64,000 nucleotides of DNA, taken from positions 138,129-202,128 of the forward strand of contig NMRA01000003.1 of assembly GCA_002633005.1 (NCBI GenBank). The letters run 5' to 3'. This document shows positions 24,091 to 36,600 of the stretch, one piece after another (position 1 is the stretch's first letter; each line of letters begins with the position of its first letter). Source of the DNA: Phoronis australis (lineage: Eukaryota; Phoronida; Phoronidae). Below the pieces are notes generated by a model. The model saw only the letters and a program-made list of their open reading frames with translations, was not told the origin of the DNA and did no database searches. The position numbers and the translations under genes were made by a program.

Positions 24091-24718
24091 CAAGGGTGAG
24101 AAACAACAAGCTCGTCTTCATTGACCAATACACACTACGCAGAATGGTGACAACCAATCACAGCGTTATAGGCTAATTATCCTCCATTGTGTTTAGTGGG
24201 AAAAGTCGTCAGAAGTTGCTGCTTGTTTTCTTAACTGTAAGCAATACGTCATAGTACTTTTTATGTAATTGTGTTCGTTAATTGGTCTTCTTTTTATCGT
24301 CGTTGAATAGCAAAATAATGAAACACTCCGCAGCTCCTACAGGTAATGTAAAGAACATAGTCTGGTTACATAATCCGACATTTACGCCATACATTTTTGA
24401 TTGTTCATGATTAGGGGTGATAAAAAGGAAATAGTAGACATGCCATTTTAGTACACACACTTTACTAAACACACAAAACAAGAATTGAGATGAAACTTTT
24501 GTAATTCTTACCAAAGTCGTGAAGCTTTTCTATTGCTTACAGTAATTTCGATACTTCAGAAGGGTTAGTGTTTCGTTTCTCAATTACACTAGTGCAGAAG
24601 GCACATTGTTTGAACAAGCAAGATACCCACCACAAGTGCGTAATGACGACGACAAGTTTCATTTTCTACCAATCCCTGTTTTTACGCAACCAACAGTATT
24701 AACAAGCCTCTGTTCTCC

Positions 24719-24866
24719 ATGGCGGATCCAGGATTTTGAGTCGGGGGGGCAGAGCAGGGTATTAGCCCAGATTTTGTCCGTCAGTCATGCACCCTCGAAC
24801 TGCTAAATGGAATCTGGAAGAAATTTAGGGGGGGCATGGTCCCCTTGCCTCCCCCCATCCGCCAAT
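24719..24866. mobile_element. hAT-like MITE, second copy
   Basis: Left end ATGGCGGATCCAGGATTTTG, right end CCCCCCATCCGCCAAT. It is in the inverse orientation to the element at 18645-18803, with shared internal blocks (AAATGGAATCTG, GGGGGGGCA). The flanks TGTTCTCC and GGTTCTTG are a possible degraded 8-bp target duplication. Confidence 0.55.
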
Positions 24867-26632
24867 GGTTCTTGATTGCTACGTAATCATGATTGGATAA
24901 AACGCTAAACGAATTTGGGCAAAATCAGGTCCAAATCAATTTACAAATACAACGATTAGTGGTGCAAGCGGTATAAGACTATTTAGCAGTATCCGCGATA
25001 CGCATATAGTTGGAGAAGTCTGTCTTCTTCATCATTTGGCCGCAATCAACTTTTCTTTAAGGAGCGCTTGGTTATGTTGTGCAAGAACATAAAGGAACAT
25101 GTAATACAGGTTGACTCGACGTCGTGTTGTACAGTAATGAATGGCGATGCCTCATCGTACAATGAGTTCAGTTTTGACAGTAAGTATTCAAATTCTATAC
25201 CACCCCTTGTTTTACTGCATGATCTTGGCGGGAGAATTTTTAGCTGAAACGTTAATAAGTGGTCTATTAGCCGCACAAGTTGGAAAATGATGGGACTATT
25301 TTTATATTCAATGTTAATTCGACGCAGAATGTCGATAGGACTTATTTTAATCAATTTTTCCAGTGGAGATCAAACACTGATTACATCATATGAAGAACTA
25401 ATTAGATCTAAGCATGTGGATACGTTTGATACGCCCATAAGACAGGTCCACTTAGGCGTTGCCTTGATTACTGCAGGTATGTTTGTTGTTTCTAACAGCA
25501 ATTTGAAATTGAAAACACCTGTGACGAATGTTGACTTTCATGGCCCACTTAGAAAGTATACAGTAATTTTGTGGCTCTGTGGTTTGTTTCTGCATCATTT
25601 ACACCATTTCTGTGTTCAGCGTTGGCGGTGAGATATTTTGTATTCATTCATCCGAACATCATTTCATTTTCTTCCAGGAAAATCAGCCCCCTCTGAATTG
25701 CTGTCACATGATTTATGCTGACCGTGTTTCATCGTGACACGTCTTACATAACCGATCTATAATGTCTTCAATAGACAATGTGTTAGATTATCAAATGTTC
25801 TGATACATTCTGTAATGGTCAATGATTAACGAAGATTCACCAATCCCCCGGGCCGTCACTTTACCTGTGTGAATCATTACTACGGACTTTATTGCTTTAA
25901 TTAAATAACATCGCTTGCTATATCATCTTCGGCAGTATAAGAATCATGAGATCCCGATAGTTCACTATTATTACTTTGACCACAAAATTACAAGTTGCAA
26001 AGTCAATGTTTTGATTGTGACATCAGTGCCCGCTTTGTCTCCTAATAAGAACCGCCACGTCTCGACGCATGAGGTCTTCCAATACAATACTTACTCATTA
26101 CAGCTTGTTCGAACACCAAGTCCATTTAGTAGTGTACGTTTATTTCGTGGAAGGTTAATAGTTTCTCTCCACCGCTCAGGCAGGTATATGTTGCTTTCTA
26201 GTTGTTGCTGTTATTGGAAGCACGTCGGCACCATTGGCACGCAAAATTTTTTTATGCCAACCTCTGAATTGAGGATGCGCGCGGTGCGCGGGCGTCACAG
26301 TTATTTGCGTAATATTGGGACTTAGTCCCAGAGGCAGTGTTTTTTTTTTTGACTATCATAAATTGCATTGTTGTGTTTTTCCCGTTTCAGGAGAAATTTG
26401 CGCTCTGCTCGTCCGCGTAATATGAGATCCGAAGGTTTGCCATATAAAACCAAATAAGCATGACGTAAAAGTTAAAGCCCGTTTAATTGTTGAAATGCGT
26501 TATCGCTGTGTGTTGGCAGTACACTTAAGGATTTGGCTAACATGAGCTGACCATTATACCAAGTGCTTGTTGACTACGAGAGGGCTTATGCTGAGCTCAT
26601 GGTTTGGCTGACATATGAAGATTTCTTGAAAG
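24867..26632. other. Intergenic DNA upstream of the receptor-like exon
   Basis: No secure gene. One segment at 25364-25476 is bounded by a good acceptor and donor but has no recognised product, and a 136-codon open frame at 25915-26325 is unrecognised. Confidence 0.5.
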
Positions 26633-27220
26633 ATGATTTGGTTCCATTTCATTTCTGTTGCATTTGTTGGGAGCCTGCTACGTCGTATGTGCTATTGTTA
26701 CTTCGTGACAACCGACATTTCTACGATTTCCGGTCCGAACGTAACAATTTATCATGGCGACAGTTTGTCGTCTGCTGTAGTAAGGAATGGAGGGAACTCG
26801 AGTCAGCTGGAAAGAACGCTCGTAACGACAAATAGCCCAGAAGAAAAGCAACATACACCAGTTCCTGAACAGAAAGCTTACTCCGTACACAGTATTAAGA
26901 AGTTTTACATTGGGTATCTGTTGTCCATGGAATACGACGATTTTAATGTTTATACTGGTAAACCTGTGGTAAAAGCAAGCCCAGGTAAACACTACGCAGG
27001 CGCATTTACATACGCGCTCAAAATGCAGAATGTGATAAACAGGCAGCACAATTTTACGCTGGATTTTTATTATAAGGATATTCGTCAAAACACGTACTTG
27101 TCCATAAACGCTATGACACAGCAATATTTTAACGGTGTCATTGGTTTCGTTGGTCCTGATGTCTCGTGCACAGACGAAGCGAAGATAGCAGCTGCGTGGA
27201 ATAGAGTTATGGTCTCGGGT
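26633..27220 (+). CDS. Receptor guanylate cyclase-like first exon (ligand-binding domain), partial
   Basis: An open exon of 196 codons from ATG 26633 to a strong GTAAGT donor at 27221, phase 0. Residues 1-16 (MIWFHFISVAFVGSLL) could be a signal peptide. N-glycosylation sequons follow (NVT, NSS). From about residue 85 (FYIGYLLSMEYDDF) the sequence fits the receptor family ligand-binding region: a GAFTYALKMQNVIN helix, then GFVGPDVSCTDEAKIAAAWN, close to the GPxCSxxxxxxAxxAAAWNxPxxS motif of membrane guanylate cyclases. In that family this is the extracellular hormone- or peptide-binding lobe preceding a membrane segment, kinase homology domain and cyclase. None of those parts is found in the next 3.3 kb before the annexin. 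The call rests on motif resemblance only. It could be a broken gene, a displaced exon or a gene continuing elsewhere because of misassembly. Confidence 0.5.
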
Positions 27221-30200
27221 GTAAGTAGCTTTTATTATTTTATTCAAGTGCTATGTCCCTGTAAATTTTCTTGTAGCACCAGTTGCCTCCAATGAATCTT
27301 ACCGTTAATGGTAATTATTTAATAATCTCAACGTGTTGGTCATCTGCTTAATATGTAATTTTCGAAATAAGCGCGTCACCATGGAATTCAATATCCCGCC
27401 AGACGGCGATCAGGGTAGAGTTCATTAGCTGTCTCGTGGAGAGAAAACGTCGAAATCACAAGTGTTCTCATTGCAACTGATGCACAACAATATTTCGCGG
27501 AATCTTTCTTTTCTGTTGACCTCTGTCCAGTTTTTTGTGGACAGGCGTCCAGCGCCACCTACACATCCCATGTAATGCGGGCGACTTGCAGGTTTTAACC
27601 TCACGTGTAGGGAGTGTTTTGACACTTTTCCTGCTATCATAATGCCAGCAAATTTCACTGATGTGCGGTGTGATATACTAATGTCTTACATTAAAAGGTA
27701 ATTAAAACCTCTTGTTATGTCAATGGATGAAGGACATCATGTCCCATACATTCTCAACAGTGGAGAACTTTGTCTAATATCCATAAATGGGAGAACATGA
27801 CAGTGGGATTTATTCATCTGTTTTTAAATTGATGAACTGCTACGTAGTAGTGAGTTTGTGTCCACGGAATCTGACTAGTCGAGATCAAGCGGAAGTCGAG
27901 TTTTCGATCTCATTACTCAAGAGAGCGTCAGTGTGATAAATTCGCTATTGCTCCTTCATGGTGTCAAGGTAATTTTAAATACTCTTCCGAAGTTTCTATT
28001 TATGGACATTTGGTATCAGCTGCTTTATCAAGTAGATATAGCAGCGTAATGATGCGTGCAAAGTAATTGGGTGTTGATTAGGAGGCACAGAACAGTTCTC
28101 ACAGGGGTTTGCCTATCAGAACACACGTCAATGGACTCTTCACCCTTTGTTCACTCTATCAAGAGACAAGAACTGCATGCAAATAAAGCAAAGTTTTGAG
28201 TCGTTTCACATCACAAGCCCTACAGATGAGCACAGAAACTTTTATAATGCTCTCTTGTATTTTTGACCCTTTCACTCCCACTGAAAAATAAGGGCAAAAA
28301 ATGCAAAATCGGCAATTTTCACCCCAAAACCAACACTTCCCTGCCGATGCTCGACTAAAGCCAACATTAGATTCCGAAAGCAAATTTCTTATCGATTCCA
28401 AAAATGTGGTCCAAAAGTACTGTCAACCAACCAGTTTTTTTTCCAAATCTGGCTTGTTTTAGGGCTACCTGAAATCGCTGCCAATTTCTCAGTGGCTACA
28501 CAGCAATGCACAATTGCAACAGCATGTTCACAACTACAAACAAACCACATTCACTTGGCCTACATACAATACTTAACTAAAAAATGCTCCCAAGCCGGGC
28601 CTACCCGGGCTACCCCTAGATTATAATATTTTGGCAGTGAAAATTGGCCGCAGCCGCAGCCTAACTGTTCAGTGCCACCTTAAGTACTCGCTGGCTCCCT
28701 GCTTGCCGCTAGGTGGTAGCCAGCACCCAGGTATCACTTAGTTTTCCTCGGGAAATTTTTTATACCGGCGTTTCTGATTGGCTGGTCAAATTCTCAACAG
28801 GCAGCNCGCCAATTAAAGACAAGTATACGTGGTAGCATTTTGGAAACGAACATTTGACTGACAAGACCACAATGGCTCACCTTTGGCCTATTTAAAGGTT
28901 GAGGTCATGAAGTCACATCACCTAGCGAGCGCGGTAAAAATTGGAGCGTGCGCAGTATAAAAATGGTGAGTTCACGATTTTGGGAACTGAAATAGGGACT
29001 GCTCGAAGAAAAAGTTTGATAATGGAAGTATTTGTTCGAGTTGGAAGGAATTAAACACATCGACAACCTCCTCAGGTGTTCCTCTATGCGCAAAAGGTAT
29101 CTATAACAACGTGACTTTGATGGTTTAGTCGGTGCGAGGCATAATTCGCCGAAAAGCTTCCGGCGTACAGAGCGCCTATAGCCTCTGCATCGCCTCTGGG
29201 TTCGGGCCAACAGAGGCGATGGTCATTGCCTACCTTTGGCTTTTGCCTTGCCAAGGCTAATTGCCAAACGTGTTTGTTTAGTTTGTGGCTGTTCTACAGC
29301 CGCTTGTTCATTTTCGAATGTGGCAAATATCCTCTAGATTGCATAGTTGGTCGTATATATTCCAAGTGATTTTAGATTCGCATTGTTAACGACTTATCCG
29401 ATGGGTAATTTCAAGTACAGTCTGTAAACCTTTACACCCGGAACCGCAGCTTCTCACCTATCCACCATAATACATCACGCGAGATTTTTCGTGATTTCAT
29501 GCCAGGATCATAACGTAAATAAAATGTACAATAACATAAAAACAGCCTATTTCATCGAAAGTCTTCCGAAATATACATTAGTGGAAATTATATATTGTTA
29601 GCCAGTTCTTTTTGGTGAAATATCAAGTTTTTTTTCAATCTACATTTGTAATCTTTTTAAGAGGTCTATCAGATCACGAAAGACGATAATTGATCCCATC
29701 ACTGGGAGCAGAAATCGCTATCAGCAGGGGCGAGGTATTCCCGAGCAGATACACGAATTTTCACAACTGCTAGCGCTCGCTGGTGTGTTGGCAACCTGTT
29801 GAGGCTCATCTATTGAGTACTGACCAAGAACTCCAAAATATTAAGTAGACTCACGGATAACATCAATTTTTCGTCGTCACGCCACTGGCACTGTAGCCGT
29901 AGGCTACTCCCTGTAGTGTAAATTAGGGCTTCGTTCTAGCTTCACCCTGACGCGCCTGGCTGTTATGCCTAGGACATGCTATTGTTGTTGTTACTGTTGT
30001 GAATGCAGAACTTTCCAGTAGATCAGCACAAGAGTCTCTTTTAATCACTTTCCTTTGGGCAGTTTCTCTTTACTAGCTAAATGTTTTTGATTATTAAAAG
30101 AGGTCTACACTCTACAGGGTGCATGGGCCTATCGATTCCTGCCTCGAGCAAAAAAATTCTTGGCCAGCTAGCGGTATGAAGACCACATACCTATCACTCA

Positions 30201-30597
30201 ATTTCCAGCAACAATGTCATTTATTAAATATGAATGTTTATGGTAATTGTTGCTCAGAAATGATAAAAGTTCATTAAAACTACCTGCATCTGTTGTCTTT
30301 TTCAGTTTAATTGGCAAGTAATCAACCTTTCTCTTTTTATTGGGCTCCAGATTTTGATTCTGGTTTTTTACCTGTAACCCAAATGTATTGCAGTGGGTGT
30401 TACTACTAGCAATCCATTTTTTCATTCCCAACTATCTATAGACTTCCCAGCATCAGTATAACCAACAATTAATTATTCTAAAATAGTGCTAGCGTGCTGT
30501 TTCCTTTCAATTTGGTTTTGTTTAAAAATATATTATATGTTAGCTTTCACCTTCATAACTTGAATTGCTCAAAGAGCTAAAATATTATGTTTTGTAG
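27221..30597. other. Gene-free stretch before annexin coding start
   Basis: I looked here for the exon following the receptor-like exon and found none. A CpG-richer patch at about 28900-29230 could hold the annexin promoter or 5' UTR exon, which must exist because coding exon 1 has an acceptor. A CTCF-like GCCGCTAGGTGGTAGC lies at 28705-28720. One N occurs at 28806. Confidence 0.5.
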
Positions 30598-30607
30598 GTT
30601 ATAAATT

Positions 30608-33600
30608 ATGGGTAAACACAGCAGTAGTAGTTCAAGTAGTGACTCTGATGATGACCGCAAGGCCTGGAAGAAACAGCAAAAGAAGTTGAAGAAACTTCAA
30701 AAGAAGGTGATTTTTTATACTTCACTGTCATTTACAATTATTTTTCTGTGTGCCACAAGTCTGGCTCCATTTGATTATATGAGTTTTACATTTTAGGTAA
30801 TAACTTTTTTTGCCAAGTATATGTTACTTTAATTGGCAAATGTTAATCTTATGTTATGTATTTTTTACTTGTTTTTTGTTTTTGCATGCTACATGTTGCA
30901 TTTCTTATCTGATTGAGTTGAAATTTACACACAATTTCTATCTCATGAAAGACGGCGAAGGCTGGTGCTTTGGGTCAAAATTGGTCTCCAGATTTCACCA
31001 TGAGAGTCGTTTTTTTTTTCAAATTTTTGCTTTGTGGAGCTCTTGCTCCAAAGTCCTTTAAGCAGTTCTAAATAAAATTTGATGACAAGCATGCCACTTT
31101 TTTCTCACTACAGCTTACGGTTCTTGAATTATTCAAGATTTCTTAACCACTGTTCTTTTGCTAACAGGAGGGTAATGGTGAACACTTAAATAAATGTATT
31201 CACATAAATATATTACAAATGTTTCAGTAAAAGAACTTAAACCACGCTGTGGTCTGGTTGTTGTGATATTGTTATTGAGTGACTTGAATGCCAATTTGAG
31301 AATATGCAGGGTCTTTTTGATGACGTGTAAACAACTTGGTTGTTTTTCTCATACCAAAGGATATGTGCATTGTCAAAATGAATCACATACTCAGTAGTCA
31401 TAGAGTAAATGTGAAAGTTAGCATGATGGAGATTAAATGTACATTATTTATGAGATGATGATTACGTCTCCAGGGCTATGTTGTTGTTCAATTTAGAATA
31501 ATGTGTTTGTTCATGTCCAGGCTGTTTTTCATTGATTCCTTTAGCAGTCATTATTGTTTAAAATGAATGGAGTTCAGTTCCATGCACTTTATGTGATAAC
31601 ATAGTGATACAGATTTCCATGTATTAAGGTCAGCACTACATTCTCTCAGTGCTATCCATCTTCACTGGGGTAATCTCCATAATCATTGTCGTCGCCGAGC
31701 ATCGTCTCCGTGTTTTCCACAACTCGATGCCACGTCATTGTATTTATTGCTGGACATGATGCTCAAACTTCCCATAGTATTGACACAAACTTTCAAATTT
31801 GCTCGTGCATTCTGTAATTTCTTTTGAGTTTGAATTTTCTGATGTCGTCCGTCAGTGTTTTCATTGTCAAGCAGTGCTGGCTGTGGTATTGTTATGGGTG
31901 TTGGATGAGCTTTCGCCTCTTCAGTATAATGTTCTTGTCAGTGGATGGCTTTGCCAGTGTCACTGTCATCGCCTTTAATGGTGTTGTTTTTTGTTTTGGT
32001 CATTTTTCATTTTTTAAAGTGTTACTTGGCGAAGTGAAATTTCACTTTGCGGTCCTTTGAAGGATTCATCTAAAATTTGTTACCGTATCGTATATACATA
32101 GATCTCATCCAGGGCTTTCCATTTCTTGTTACGATCTACCATTCTAGTTACTCAAGACTATTTTTTGATTGACTTTTCATGCAAGAACGGTTGCATTGGT
32201 TATTTTCTGTTTTAGGGTCAGTTGCCCCCTGGTGTATACCCTGCTACAGGCAAATATCCAGGAAGGGTAAGTAGTAGTATGTTGAATATGCTTCTTTGAA
32301 TTACTGTACAGGTTCAGTTGGTCACCCAGATTACGACCAGTTTTCATTCATAATCCTCAGCCAGATACAGCAGAATAATTCAGTTACTGAGAAATGTTTT
32401 TGCAGTGTTTTACCACATTTTTAATGAAAATTACATGTCTTGATTTGCAGGGTTGGCAGTCGGGCAGTAGCTACCCTGTTGGTAAAATACCCCCACCGCA
32501 TGGGGCTGCACCACCTATGGGTATGGTGCCACCCCCTGCTGGCTATCCCCCAGCAGCTGGACACTCTTCTGCAGGATATCCACCTGGCCCAAGATATCCA
32601 CCTGGTTCTGGATACCCTCCAAGTAAGATGCCATAACCATGCAATAGGCAGTATTAAAGTATGATATTTTTGGAATATGCTCAACTGAAGAGCATTTCTT
32701 GGTAATATCTGGAGAACGATTGACGAATTTCAGTGAAACTCGACTCATAGCCTCTGAGTCAGATATATATATATGACAATGTGCATTTGATTTACTGGCT
32801 GATGCTTTTGTTTCTGTGTATTCACAAAGCTTAAAAACTAAACATTTCCATTGGCTTATTTAATGTTCATACACAGTGCATTAAATATTAAGGATAACAC
32901 ATCTGTTCAATTTCCGCTTGCCTCTAGAGAATGCTTGTGTGTCACTTTTAATTATTTGCTTCTCAAGCACCTATGTTTGAACTTACACCATTTGACCTGT
33001 TTGCTTCTGAAGGTGGTGGTGCTCCTCCGTTCACAGCACCTCCTGCTGGTGCCTTTGCTGGTGTCCCACCAGGCAACTCCAACCCACCTGGGTACCCACC
33101 ACAGGCTGGGTATCCTCCTCAGCAGGGGTATCCACCACAAGCTGGGTACCCTCCCCAGCAGGGATATCCACCACAAGCTGGGTACCTTCCTCAACAAGGG
33201 CATCCGCCTCAACCTGGGTACCCTTCTCAGCCACAATATCCAGGTATATTTTTTGACATTTTGAATGACTGTAATAGTAAGCCTAAGAAGTGTTAAAAGA
33301 TCTGATCTTCAAATTTAATTAACACTTCTTGAGTAGTAGCTTTTATGAACTTTCAGGTTCAATGAACTGGATTTGGTGATTTGTCCCAACAAATTATCGG
33401 TAAAAATTCAATGTTGCACATCATTGTGTGAAGTATATTTTGTAGTTGTGTTTTGTGATGTGAGTTCCTGTTACTTCTCATTTCTCTGCAGCTAGTTTTC
33501 ATTCTCGTTATAGTTGTCGCTTTAAATTGAATAAATATAAAATCTGTTTCCATGGAATTTCCTCCATTGATAAGTGAGCAACTTGATTGTGCAGGAGTCT

Positions 33601-36600
33601 GTCACAGAATAATAATGCATGAATTCTTGTTTCTCTTGAGCACATTTGATTGGCTGCTTTAGAACCACGCCTTATTTTGTGTACACAGTACATCTTCTGA
33701 TGTCTTGCTGGTTATGTAGCTTTAATTAGGCTTAATTGATTATCACTCACCTGTAAAGGTTTGTATTGGACATTCCATGGAAATATTGATTTAAAATTGA
33801 TCAATTTAAATTGATTGTTATATTTATTCAACTGCTATGGTTTGCTGTAGATCTCTTGCTTTAATTGTGCTTGTTTTTTGTAACTTACAAACAGTGTACA
33901 GTGTGACAACAGCATAGATTAATGTTTCACTTTGGGTAACCGGTTGGACAAAAACTGACAACTGTGCTTATGCTGAAATATTGTTAGAGAAGTTTTGGCC
34001 CTGGAATTACGGAAATAAAGAAAAAGGTGGGGATAGATGGTTTTGTGACTTTTCCGTTGATTTTTAGTGAAGGTTTTTAATTTTCAGGTGGACCTCGATA
34101 CTAATTCGTGGCGTTATGATGAATCGAGCTGTTGGACGTACTATTAAATTTTATTGGAAATTCCAATAAGGATTCTACTAACTGAGTTGTCTTGCTTCAT
34201 GCAGTCCATATAAACTAAAGATTTTTATGAAATGTCTCTATCACATCAAAATTCCGTTGACATAAAAATACCGTTTTTAATTTATATTATAATACAAATT
34301 CTTTTGAAAATTTAAATGTGATTATAATGATTTAAAGAGTTAACAGTCATTTCCGCGCGCCACTTATCATATTTGACTGTTTAACTGCACTCTGTAGTTT
34401 AAACTTGAAATTAAGCGCATCAATGTGTCTGAATGGGCTTACACTGGTAATGTCTCGGTTAACCGTTATATTTGCACAAGCACAATATTATTGCATATAT
34501 GGCTATGCCGATTAGTATAAAAACAAGTCATGTTCGTGGGTAGTGGTGTAGTCATAGAAAAAGTATTTGGGGTTACGCTGAAAAACCTTTCTGCTTCTTA
34601 GTAGTATGTAGAAATGAAGCATGACATGAATTTACTTGAATTTAGGCCACATAGTGGCAGGAAATAGGAATTTCTTGAGATTATTTGTTGAATTTAAAAA
34701 GTGAGGAAATGATGTCTTCCCACGTCCCTCTTGAGTACACCCCTTTGTTTGGGAGAAAGTGTATAATTTCAAATTAACACTGAGAACAAAATATACTGTG
34801 CAGCAATGTAAGATTCCACATGTGTACAGCGCTCGTATGTTTATAAGGACATGGGCAGATAAGCGATCGAATATGGTAAAGTATTCCATTGTTGTATTTT
34901 CTCCTCTGTTACATGAAAAATATCAAGTAATTAAGTATCTGTTCAATTTGTGGTGTCTGGTTGACGTCTATATTTGTCCCTATATGTTGAAGATACGACA
35001 AATTCTCCATCTGAACAGAGCTTAGTGGAAGTGAATTCTGTAGTAATTTTGTCCGCAACAGGGGAGACAAATAACATGTAATCGCACGGTAATGTTATTT
35101 TGCTCACTTTTAATCAAATATTTTTTGGATATTCTGTGATGACTATTTATTACGGAATGTGATAGAGATAGTAGAAAGTGTGCCCATTGTGTCAAGTTGT
35201 TATATACTGATAACATTTTCTTGTTAGTGATCTGTTTTCATTGGTTAATATCTTGTAAATTCACTTTCACCTTGTTAACTGTAATGAAAATTTTGTTTTG
35301 AATACTTTTGCATTCAATTCTTATTAAGGTTATTTTAGTCCTAATACATTTTTCACACAGTAAATATGTGATCTATTGTTTATAGTACATGAAACATTAA
35401 AAGCATGCTTCTGTCTGAGTTAACATACAGCAAATGTGAATGCTTCGAACGTTTTTTCCTAAGTTGCCGCTTTTTACATTTTTTTGCGAAGGCTGTCCAT
35501 CCACTAATAGAGAATGCTAAAACAGAATACCAAGGATTGCTTATTGAACTCACGAGCTGTGAACATTATCATGTCAAGTGTTCTAGATAATGTGTGTATG
35601 GATTCTTATTCCATATTGCACTCATGGTCAGAGTCAAGGTTTAGTAGTGCTCTAGGGGGAAATAAATTTACTGTTTACAGAGCTTGGAATGTTCCTCTTT
35701 AAGAAGATTTCATCTTTTTTGTTTTGATTTCCTCTTATTTGATTTCCAGTTTTCTCTTTTTTGTCTCTTTTTTATCATTATTTTGACTTAATCATGCGAA
35801 AATGTTATTTCATTCAAATTTTACAACTCAAAAATATCTCACAAGCTTATTTATTTGTGGAATGATAAATCACCTGAAACAATTTCCTCCTTTTTGTCAT
35901 TGGTCATTCCAAGCCATGTGTTTAATAGTAACATGGAATCTTGTTCTATTTGGTTATTGGTGCAATTTGTCATGACATTATAAAAACTGGAATGTTTGGA
36001 CTTGTCAGTTTGTCAGTGTTATCAACTGCTGGCTGGGTCTACGTATTTGTCACATTAATTAGCACACTCTCCAGATGGGAAAAGAATGTAACCATTGTTG
36101 CTCTTTGAACAAACAGTCATGTAAAATGATTGAACAACATATTTTGGAAGTTGTGTGGAGTGAGCCGAGAACTAAATTTGTACTGATAAAATATTTGCTA
36201 CAGGTAAGCATTTTGTTTTTGTTTTCAGTCAATTTGTTTTTCAAGTGAAATGCTTTAATAACAGTGTCTTTATTAATTTTTGTCTTTGGTTGAACAGTTA
36301 TAACCATGTTGTCCATTGTTTTACTTTCAGGTTCTGTTGGCATGCAGTCCACGCCCCCTGGTGCCAGCCCATTTCAACCTCCTCCAGCTGCCAGTTACCA
36401 GCCTCCTGGAGGGTATCCTGGACAAAATACTCCCTCTGGCTATTCTCAGTCACAGGCTCCACCCTCTCTTGCTGCAGGCAGCTATCCTGGACAAGTTCCT
36501 ATGACTGGCTATTCACAGGCTCCACCTTCTTTTGCTGGTGGTGGCTATCCTGGACAAGCTCCTCCCGTGGCTCATCCTTCTCCCCATTCACAAGCCCCTC

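Larger units (their letters stand above)
33244..36330 (+). other. Annexin intron 4
   Basis: The longest intron of this gene. It contains a possible alternative last exon (34088-34104), and at about 35680-35940 the second copy of the dispersed repeat from BRI3 intron 1. Otherwise nothing recognised. Confidence 0.7.

Noticed and set aside
25915-26325. 136-codon open frame upstream of the receptor-like exon
   Set aside because: No motif, and no acceptor or donor joins it in phase to 26633.
26678-27247. 189-codon minus-strand open frame
   Set aside because: Shadow of the receptor-like exon, which has a recognisable domain and a donor on the plus strand.
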